A stretch of 64,000 bases of DNA, taken from NCBI GenBank assembly GCA_028335825.1, contig JAIOKI010000019.1:310001-374000 (forward strand), in the 5' to 3' direction. Numbering within the stretch: the stretch's first letter is position 1; each line of letters begins with the position of its first letter. This stretch comes from Nosema muscidifuracis. Lineage: Eukaryota; Microsporidia; Nosematidae. The position numbers were made by a program, and so were the translations under genes. Shown one piece after another: positions 55,231 through 64,000 of the stretch. The notes beneath the pieces were generated by a model. The model searched no databases. It was not told the DNA's origin and saw only the letters and a program-made list of their open reading frames with translations.

Positions 55231-55689
55231 TATTATAAAACCACAATTATGTTAAGTACTTATATGGGGGCGATACTAAAAACTAAATTGTCAAAAGATG
55301 ACTATAGCCAAGAGTTTAGGATACTTTTATAGAACTAGAGATTATTATGTATACATCAGAGTTATATAGAGTTGAAAAGGAAAGCTGGAGAAGAAAGATT
55401 TTTGAAAGAGCTTCTAGGAATTTGAAAATTTTTATTATCAGAAATACGTGTAAGGAGGAGGAAATAGACGAAATTAGTTAAAAGAGTTTAAAGAGCTAAC
55501 TAAGCAGAAGAATCTGAGTGGATGTAATAAATACTTCAAGGGTAGATTATTGGATTTGAGTAAAGTAATTGAAATATGACCTTGTGACTCATATATTGTT
55601 AGACTTAATAATGAAGACTGTTAAAAAACAGAAATTGTGATTAAAAGGGAATGAATATAGAAAATTTATTTTTGATTGAGATTATTCAT

Positions 55690-55950
55690 ATGGAGAGGAA
55701 TTTTATATCATTAAACCCCAATTACGTTAAGCAGTAATATCTAATAATAATTTTGAAGCAAAGATTCCTTTCTTAGATACAGATTTAGTAAATTACTCAT
55801 TTTATTTGAGTAAAGATCTTTTAGTAAATGATGATAAGAATATAATTTTATTGAGCAATAAAATTTGATGAATCTATGATCATTTCCAAAGAAAGCTATA
55901 CAATATGGAACAAGAATGAAAAAAGTAGAGAAATATATATGCAAGTAATA
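55690..55950 (+). pseudogene. C-terminal relic of an asparagine-synthetase-like gene
   Basis: Reads AVISNNNFEAKIPFLDTDLV, then SKDLL and, after a frame change, SFPKKAIQYGTRMKKVEK. This matches the C-terminal synthetase region of ASNSD1-type proteins (the R-x-PFLD motif and the PK-A-Q-G-R motif near the end). Stops and shifts are present. The matching N-terminal half lies 5 kb further right, not before it. Confidence 0.6.
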
Positions 55951-56402
55951 AAAAAGGATATTAAAAAGAAAATAGTTATAATTATTAAATTTTGACTATT
56001 ATAAATATAGTAAAGAAAATTCGATGATTATTAATATTTTGGTGTAATTAAAGAACCTAGAAATATTACTAAATTTAGAAAATATATGTAAAATACAAAA
56101 GATTTTATTGTATTACATTTTAAAGTTAATTTCAAATTTAAATTATTTAAGATTGTATTAGAAATATGATGTCATTTTTATACAACTAAAAACTCAAAAA
56201 AATTACTTTCATAAAGATATAAAAACTAACTCTTAATTAATTATTCTAGATATTCATTATTTACAAAAATCAATTATCTTAAATTACAACATTTTGTAAT
56301 TTAACTAATATTCAAAATAATATTTATGATAAATTTAATTTTTAATATTGAAAATACCTAAAAATATTTACATGAATATTTATTTATTTTAAGATTATGG
56401 AT

Positions 56403-56668
56403 TTAAGACATATTTTTTTTCTTATTTTTTTCTTTGGATCTCCTATTTTGAAACCATGTTTTTAAGTTACTAATAGGTATCCTTGTTCGTATGTTGATCC
56501 CTATCTTATCCATTTTATTAGGATAGGGATTATTTCGAAAAAATCTTCCAAATATTCCTCCTCCATTTTAGTATATTTATATCTAAATCTGGGATTTCTA
56601 TTAGAGAAGGAATATGACTCTATAATTTCATTTTCTTGGTCAATGAAATTTAGAGTTTTCTTGCTCAT
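56403..56668 (-). pseudogene. Small homeobox gene with one frame change
   Basis: From the ATG at 56668 it reads MSKKTLNFIDQENEIIE and then RFRYKYTKMEEEYLEDFF. After a change of frame in a run of six T (minus strand, near 56.54 kb) it continues as RNNPYPNKMDKIG and SNLKTWFQNRRSKEKNKKK to a TAA at 56403. The NPYP loop and WFQNRR recognition helix are diagnostic of a homeodomain. The total is about 88 codons. Either a recently broken host transcription factor or an error at the homopolymer. No C-rich motif lies right before the ATG. Confidence 0.75.
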
Positions 56669-58130
56669 AGAAATAAAGAAATAATTTCTTTTTATACTTA
56701 GAAAGGAGATGATTATGCAATGAAATGCATAATTATAGTCTTAAAGTAGAATTCTTTTTAAGGGAATATTTTAAGAATTATCATTGGATCAGTTCATACG
56801 TAATTAGACTTAAATTAGTCTAAAAATATTCTATTGGATATACTGATCTACTATTGATAAATTAAATAATTTTTTTATAACAAATTAATATACACATAAA
56901 TCTTGTATAAGAGAAGTTTTTGTTTAATAAGTCAATTTTAATTTTTTGATTAAAATTATATTCTTTTATTTTTTTATGATAGGTCTAAATATTATTTTCT
57001 TAAGCATTTATATGAGACTTACTGATAATTTGTCATACAACCAGCTCACATCGTAGTAACTCACTGGTCAATACAAGGAAGAGGGATTAAGGATTTATAA
57101 GAAAACAATAATAAACTTATTAACAATTTTATAAAAATATAATTGGTTATTTCCAAGAAAAAGCAAACAGTTTAAGAAATAATTATTTGTACATATAGTT
57201 TATATTAAGACTTATCAATTTATTAAAAGACCTATTTATATCTTTCATAAGATAAATATTATTTATAATATAATATAGTTGTTTAATTGAGCACTCATAA
57301 ACAAAAATAAATTTATCAAACTTTTTCATTTTTGTCAGATCATCCTACCATGGAACAATCTATAAGGTCTAATAAAATAAATTAACTTAAACTAATTACT
57401 CATTCTAAAATCATTGACTTTCATTAATTATAGTATTTTTAATAATTGAAGATGTACTTATATTTTTTACTGATCTATTAAAATATATATTTAGACTTTT
57501 TCTGAAAATATAAATCTTTTCTAGCATATTAATTATAATTAACTATTAGAAATGAATTTTAATACTAAAAAAATGATGTTTATATATCACTATCAAATAT
57601 CTTAAATAATAAATTACTTCAGATCTTCTTTATGAGATATCTCATATTAAAATATTTGTTTAGATTTACACTATGATCAAATATTTATAAAACGACGTAA
57701 AAATAAATCTTTCTAACCCAGAAATAATCTAAAAAAAAATAAAGTTCTTACCTATCTCATGTGTTTTTAAATTATTAAATAATCAGTCTGTAGAAAAGGA
57801 TGTAAGAAAAAATTATGGAAACTTGTAAAGAGAAGATGAATCCTAATAATGATATTTTATAACAAATTCGATGTTTTTGTCTATGTTTATTTCGTAAGTA
57901 TTCTAAGAAAGAAATATTTTGATTTTTTTTCATTTATTCCGTTATATTTAAATTTTGGCTTTTTGATAAAAACCTGATAGTTATGTTTTGATTTAATAAT
58001 TAGAAATATTATCACTTTTTAAGATGATAAATTATAATATTTGTATTTATCTTTTTATACTTAATGATAAGAGAAAACATAAAATAATAAAGGTTTATGA
58101 TTTTTTCAAAAAATAAATATTTGAAATGTT
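56669..58130. other. Gene-free stretch
   Basis: AT-rich, nothing recognised. Confidence 0.5.
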
Positions 58131-58580
58131 TTAATTATACTTCCTTGACCAAAAGATTAATAATTCCTCGAATTTCTTCTTACTTTCAGCTAATTCTAAT
58201 AAATTTTTTCTGTCATAGATTTTTTGAACCATTATATTATGTTTAATGATAGATTTAGGATTATCTTTCTGGTCGACATTTCCTAATTTGATATCCTTAG
58301 ATACAATCTTTAAACATAAAGATTCATAAAAATTAATCAACCTTTTTATATCTATTTTTTCATCTATTTTAAAATTAACTTTTTGATCATTGCAGTCTTT
58401 AACTGCATCTTTATCAATTACGGTATTAATTAACTTAATATCATCTTCTAATTTTTCAGATAGGATATTTTTATCATTTCTTACTTTTATGATATTAAAG
58501 TTAGATAAAATATCCTTTTTTTGAATATCTCCAGTTGGGACAAATACTGGACTTTCTTTATTTTTTCTAACCTTATTCAT
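58131..58580 (-). CDS. Hypothetical lysine-rich protein, 149 aa
   Basis: Unrecognised; charged, with no membrane segment, and ending in KKFEELLIFWSRKYN. The region just upstream (58573-58668) encodes a basic start, MNMAKNKSKSGNRATKMKTD followed by a lysine run, in another frame that ends inside this one. I suspect a single gene whose frame changes in the long A-run (T-run on the plus strand near 58.59 kb), giving a nucleolar-type basic N-terminus. Alternatively it starts at this ATG. Confidence 0.5.
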   Translation of the reverse strand: MNKVRKNKESPVFVPTGDIQKKDILSNFNIIKVRNDKNILSEKLEDDIKLINTVIDKDAVKDCNDQKVNFKIDEKIDIKRLINFYESLCLKIVSKDIKLGNVDQKDNPKSIIKHNIMVQKIYDRKNLLELAESKKKFEELLIFWSRKYN

Positions 58581-58668
58581 TTCTTTTTTCTTTTTTCTTT
58601 TTTTTATTGTCTGTTTTCATTTTAGTTGCCCTGTTACCACTCTTACTTTTATTCTTAGCCATGTTCAT
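58573..58668 (-). CDS. Possible basic N-terminus of the 58131 gene, 31 aa
   Basis: ATG at 58668 (MNMAKNKSKSGNRA), 30% lysine, ending at a TAA that overlaps the next start by eight bases. Both frames pass through poly-A tracts prone to length change. Confidence 0.35.
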   Translation of the reverse strand: MNMAKNKSKSGNRATKMKTDNKKKKKEKRNE

Positions 58669-60830
58669 TATTTATATATTTCTGAATTTATATTTAAATC
58701 CAAAACATGATAAACAAAAAGTAAACAAATTAAAAATCAAATGATATCTGATTAATTAATTTTACATTAAAATGTAGATATACTATTTAATTTTAGTGCT
58801 ACTAAACTTTTGTTTATATTACGTGTTGATATCTAAATGATGTAATGCTGATATAAGAGATTCTTTGATTTATTATGATTTGATATTAATGCACTAAATA
58901 CAGTAATTAATTAAAATTTATTTAATTTATAATATTCGTTTAGAATTCAAAATCATAAGGTTTTATTTCTCTCATCAAAATTTAAACCCTTAAGATGCTT
59001 TATGAGAGATGAAGTGTAGCTCAGGAATGCTTCTAGTTCTAAGGAACTTTTACAATAATTCTCATATTGCACTTTCTGAGAGATAAAGTTAATTTTATTA
59101 AATGTAAATTTATTTATTTCTTTCTTGTTACTTTAAAATGAGATATGGTTAAAATATTAGTAATTTCATAGTTTCATATTTTGTTTGTAATTTCTATTAA
59201 ATAAACCATTTAGTAGTACCACTGAAGATAAATGTATAGTGTTAGGTTAAAATATACTATTAAATGTTTAAGTTTTAATTAAATAACATAGTTATTATAA
59301 TAATATTATAGGAAACGAGTAAGTGGAGGATTAAAAAAACATTAAATAATTTATTTATAAATGAAATCTTTGTTATAGTTTAATATTACAGAATAGATAA
59401 CATAAAATGTGTTATATAGTAACAATAATTATAGGTGGTTATAGAATCTGTAATAAAATTTAGTATGGCTTAGGTAGGTTAGAATACTATTATTATAATA
59501 AAATATTTAATTAATCTTGTGACGCATAGAATATAAACAATATTCTAAATTGACAAATTAAAGAAACCTCATAAATACATATTTGTATGTGGAATAGTAT
59601 TGTTGATTACTTTTATAAAAGATAACAGAGAAATTATTCAGTAAATATAGTATTCACAATTAAATTAAGAAATAATAATATCTTTTAGTAAATTCTGCTA
59701 GTTTATTAAATGTTTAGATCTGTATTAAAAAATAATTTAATAAAGAAAACTGTTAGAGTTATGATCGCTTTTTTATTTATTTTCCAAATAAAAAAGTATT
59801 GCTGACTTTTTAACAAAGGATGATATTTTGATAACGTAAATTCTGTTATTCGTTAATTATACAGATTTTTTACAACGATATATTCTTTGAATTGTGAAAT
59901 CTAAATCGACTAGCTTAAAAAAGTAAGATCAAATAATTCGACTGAATGGGGTATAAATTTTATTCAGACTTTATTTTGATTCTAATAATAAACAAAAAGG
60001 TTAAATATTTAATTAAAAACTTTAACATCCCTTTTTTTATTGATACAAAATAATATTTTATTATATTTGATAACTTGATGACAATGGAAATGAAAAAGAA
60101 ACAAAATAAGATCTAATATCTACAACCGTGATTTACTGCACAAGTACAAAACTTGAATTATTTTCTAACAAAATTTTACAAACACTACAAGAAATTATTT
60201 TTGGATATCAAAGTACAGGCATATATTCAATTTAAAATGTTTAAGATGACTTTTGAGGCTTAATAAAAAAAATTCTCATGGAAACTCTTATACATGAGAA
60301 TAGTTATTGAAGATAACTATGAGATAGACAAGATAAATCTAATATGTTTATTAGTAAATACAAACAAACCATTTTAATTTTGCCTAAATTAAATTATTCT
60401 TTGCTTTTGAATTATTTATAACTCAGCTATCATTTTTATTCAGATATTATCATAATAAAAGAGATGTATGAATTTTACTTAAATTAATATAATAATTTTT
60501 TAAATTTAATAACTTAAAACATTTCGTTAATGGTATTCTAATATTCAAAATTTATCATATATTAAGAAGTTGTGATATCAAAAATATCACATTTAAATTG
60601 TATTAATTAGTTATAAATTTGAAAACATGTTTTATATTGTATTAATTAGATTAGCTATTAATTTTTATAATTAGAATTATTAAATCGTTATTATTGATAA
60701 ATTTTATACATATTTAAATTTAATAAAACTTTTTATTTCATGCAAAAAAATTATCATTATCTAATAACATTAAATTATTATTAATTTATGCATAAATAAA
60801 ATATAAAAATATTTTTTTTGCATAAAATAA
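58669..60830. other. Gene-free stretch with LINE tail
   Basis: Apart from the LINE tail at 60100-60330 I see only AT-rich sequence. Confidence 0.5.
60100..60330 (+). mobile_element. Decayed LINE tail
   Basis: AYIQFKMFKMTFEA at 60220-60262 equals the AYIQMKILKMTLES end of the LINE at 62.75 kb. The upstream part is too decayed to read. Confidence 0.5.
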
Positions 60831-60834
60831 TTAT

Positions 60835-61512
60835 CCCTTGTTTCTGGAATATATATTTCTGAAGAATACGATGAAGAAATAATTAATCTAATTAAAAGAA
60901 GAGAACTTGATTTTTGTAATATTATACAGATTAATAATATGTATCTATGTCAATCTCTTCTATCTATAAGAGGATTTGTTAGTCAAACTTTTGTAACAGA
61001 TAATTATATATTTCTTTACAACGGAGAGATTTATAATAACGAACAGAGTGACACACTATTTATTAAAGATGTTCTAGACAGAAATATAAAAGAAGTATTT
61101 GATGATGATTTAAATAAATTAATGGAGATTGATATTAAGGCTTTTACAGAGAATATAAGTCAATATAGAGAAGAGATTGTAGAATAAAAGAGAAAGACTT
61201 TGCTTATAAAAAAAATATGTTAAGAATTTTCTAAATAAAGTTTATGATGAGATTAATGAGTATCAAAACGAATACGCATTGGTAATATTTTATAAAGATT
61301 CATATTCTTTTTTTAAAGATGACTTTGGTAAAAAGAGCTTGGGGTTATCAGAGAAGCCTTTTAGATTATCTTCTGTTAGATATGAAAATGAACTTAATAA
61401 TTCATACTTGTACTCATGTGATGTCATTAATAAGAAAACTTATATATTTTATAAATCGAATGCGAAATTGAAATATCTTTCATATTTTTCTTGTAGATTT
61501 ATATTTAAATAA
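60835..61512 (+). pseudogene. N-terminal relic of an asparagine-synthetase-like gene
   Basis: After ATCCC it reads SGIYISEEYDEEI, then LLSIRGFVSQTF, IFLYNGEIYN and SDTLFIKDVL, and after a break FYKDSYSFFKDDFGKKSLGL and FRLSSV. This is the class II glutamine amidotransferase domain with ASNSD1-like details (RG, L-x-NGEI, D-FG-R/K-SL, LSSV). The N-terminal MCGI, whose Cys is the nucleophile, is lost. The frame is interrupted, and the gene is cut off where a LINE fragment begins. Confidence 0.7.
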
Positions 61513-61524
61513 TAATTATAAGCT

Positions 61525-62835
61525 TGTTAATAACTACTGATGAAGTAATAAGTACTATGGTAGAAGAAATCAAAAGATTTATTACATTAGTAGGTGTAGA
61601 AATGAATATTGATAAATTTGCAGAGTGTGCTAGATGGATACAAGTATTTAGGATTGTTTAAAAATGACATATGTAAAATAACGGGAGAAGATAAAGATAA
61701 GATATGGAAAGAAATTCAGAGAAAATGTGAGTCTCTGTGTAAAACAAAGCTAAACGCTAGAAACCTGTTCAAGGCAATGTATGAACATTCTATATCACAC
61801 AATACAATGTAGGCATTCTAAGGGTCGAACCTAATGAATTTAGAGACTAGATTATATAGTTCAAAATATTCTTACAAAAGATTATATTCACCAATAGCAT
61901 GAAGTAGAGAAAGACTATATCTTCCAAAGAAGAAGTCTGATTAATATTGAGCATAAGAGTGAAAAAATCTTATTAAAAATATACCTAACCCAAGAAATTA
62001 TGCTAAGAAGAAAAACAATAAGCATCTAACACGGATAAGACCCTTCATTGTAGAGAAGTACAGCCTGGAAAAAGGGTTTACACCAGAAGACTTAGAAGAA
62101 GCACAGAAATCGTATCTATATAGTGATATAAGAAAAAACATAATCACTCGAGAATATATAGATTCTGGGAATATCCCTTTGTGAGTATCAAAGATTCGGC
62201 TCTCTGGCTTACTAAAGGAAATATTACGGCTAGAGAAGAAGAGACACCATGTGCACTTCAGGATAGAAATATCTTCCTATAAAAGAAAGTTATGTGCTCA
62301 CATTTTTATAGAATACTTTCCCATGATTACATGAGGAGACATAATGAAGTGTTACAATGTATTCATTTTCGAATTTGTAGAAATTTCGGGCTTACAAAAA
62401 ATAAAAAAATCTGAAATCACTGTGTACAGGAGTGTATTACATCAAAATATATTTAAATTAGAATGGATTCGCGAATCTAAAGCGCTATAAATGTAAAGTA
62501 CAATAAACCTGATATATACATAGTAGATGAGGTTAGGAAAGAAGTCGTGATAATAGAGTAGAAATTAACAACTTTGATAATTTGCGAAACGTGGAGACAG
62601 AGAAGAAGGATATTTATGATTTATGGCCAACCACTCTACTTCTCTATACAAGTATAAGTCCAAGATAATCACTTTCATTATGACTTGGGACGATATAGTA
62701 ACAACCTTTTATTTCGCATACAGAACTGAGCTAGAGTTAGATAGTCACATTGAGGCATACATCCAGATGAAAATACTCAAGATGACATTGGAAAGTCGCT
62801 GCAGAGTTGCGATGACGAAGTCTCAGTAGTTAGTA
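61525..62835 (+). mobile_element. 5'-truncated R4/Dong-type non-LTR retrotransposon
   Basis: Pieces in order: end of the reverse transcriptase (EEIKRFITLVGVEMNIDKFA, GYKYLGL), a thumb-like region (KDKIWKEIQRKCESLCKTKL, NARNLFKAMYEHSIS), RVEPNEF, KDSALWLTKGN, YDYMRRHNEVLQCIHFRICR-type zinc region (HDYMRRHNEVL here), the restriction-like endonuclease with KPDIYIVDEVRKEVVIIE, then MTWDDIVTTFYFAYRTELEL and AYIQMKILKMTLES. Many stops and shifts; dead. The 5' end is missing, and it abuts the asparagine-synthetase-like relic. The most complete of the LINE copies here. Confidence 0.85.
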
Positions 62836-64000
62836 TTTTAGAAGTTGAAAAAAAGAGGCCAATTGAAGATATAAGGGTGACTTACGTGGTGAGTGAAGAA
62901 TAAGATAAGAACATCATAAAAATATACCTTAAAAAACAATTTAAATTATTTTGTTTTAATAGAAGATAATAAAAATTAAGAAAAATATATGTTTAATAAG
63001 GTAGAAGAAATTAATTAATGAGACATATTCAGTGATTGTAATAAACAAAACTTTAAAAATACATATTACACAATTTAGAAGCTATTCTTTGATTATATTT
63101 TTTTTTTGAAGGAGAGAATGTACTATGAAAACACGTCATCTTAAAATATTATTTTTAAATATTTTAATCCCTAGATAATAAGTATATATATGATAAATAA
63201 ATACTTTTACATAAAATTAAGATAATTAAAATATATTAAGAATTTTCTAAATCTTCATATTATTACATATTATGTAAGATTATACTTTCATTATTCTTGT
63301 TATGTTAAGTGTGAGATAAGTAATATATTAATGATAATTATAAAATAATAAAGTTTAGCAATACTATCATTCTTAAACAGAATATAATATTATCTTCTTA
63401 TTATACATGTTGAAATATGAATATTTTTGTAAATATATCATTTATAAATAATTGAATAAATCTTCAATATAGAGTTATATAATCAATGTTTTATTCTAGT
63501 GATTAATGATTATTTTTATATATTAATAATATTACAATTAATTGACCCATTTATATGAATAATTAAAAATGTTATTATTTATATCTTCTTCTAGAATCAA
63601 GAATTAAATGTAATGGTATATTTAAATATTTATCTTTTAAAGATTTAACAATTGAAATAAATACAATATTATTTCTTATATTATTGAATGTTATATATAT
63701 AGTTGTATTTCCCTTCATTGAGTAAAATTATCTCATCAAATATGATTGGTCAATTTCACATCCAATAAGAATTATATAATTTTATACTAAGATGTGTAAG
63801 ATTATATAATAATTATTTTCATAAAGATTTACAGTCTTATTAAAATTATGATTATATTACATATATAATAAAAATATTTCTAAATTTATTCAATCCTCTT
63901 ACTTGTATTATTCTCTAATATATAGGGATAATCATAATTTTTGACTTGAGAGATGGGTAGAATTTATAATTTCAATAAAGTAGAGAGAGATTATATATAT
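62836..64000. other. Gene-free stretch to window end
   Basis: AT-rich with short open pieces only. GACCCATTTATATG near 63544 is followed by just two codons. Nothing else seen. Confidence 0.5.

Larger units (their letters stand above)
54090..56402. other. Relic-bearing region without intact genes
   Basis: Holds a minus-strand LINE tail and the C-terminal part of an asparagine-synthetase-like relic. The rest is AT-rich and unrecognised. Confidence 0.5.

Noticed and set aside
59000-59075. Stretch GTGTAGCTCAGGAATG that recalls a tRNA D-arm
   Set aside because: No matching acceptor, anticodon or T arms; a decayed LINE tail is more likely but also unproven.
1-64000. Bacterial or organellar origin, operons, CRISPR arrays
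   Set aside because: HECT ligases, FCP1-like phosphatase, homeobox and retroelements are eukaryotic nuclear, and there are no ribosome-binding sites or spaced repeats.

Overview
The window looks like nuclear DNA of a microsporidian with a loose, gene-poor, very AT-rich genome. A Hamiltosporidium- or Edhazardia-like species is a guess from memory, not a measurement. The signs are intronless genes, a short C-rich motif (ACCC/CCCC) a few bases before many start codons, a huge TOM1/HUWE1-type HECT ligase, a subtilisin of the spore/membrane type, and relics of an R4/Dong-type LINE of the kind known in microsporidia. I see no rRNA, tRNA or CRISPR.

Layout. 1-1.9 kb: the 3' part of a membrane subtilisin and a small unknown gene. 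4.3-9.6 kb: the first gene of a cysteine-rich membrane family (family A) and a sugar transporter. 10.3-13.8 kb: a young Ty3/Gypsy element inside an older LTR-like repeat, a second copy of which lies on the other side of the transporter. 14.7-43.3 kb: the core, where three paralogous sets are interleaved. These are family A (short proteins with about 12 conserved cysteines and C-terminal membrane segments, all on the minus strand), family B (secreted proteins of about 541 residues) and HECT ubiquitin ligases. One HECT protein has an N-terminal membrane or signal segment; another is the TOM1-like giant, split into two frames. A broken HECT copy and a broken family B copy lie among them. 45-54 kb: an FCP1-like phosphatase and two more family B genes.

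44-63 kb is largely a graveyard. It holds relics resembling a FACT subunit (POB3/SSRP1), a Rad3/XPD-type helicase, both ends of an asparagine-synthetase-like gene (separate and in swapped order), a small homeobox gene with its frame broken at a homopolymer, and several 5'-truncated LINE tails.

The best candidate for something undescribed is the A/B/HECT cluster. Family B carries signal peptides, family A has an invariant cysteine scaffold with basic cleavage-like sites, and one HECT ligase appears to enter the secretory route. Together they could be a fast-evolving set of parasite surface and exported proteins that includes a ubiquitin ligase aimed at the host. The paralogy is read from the sequence; the host-directed role is inference.
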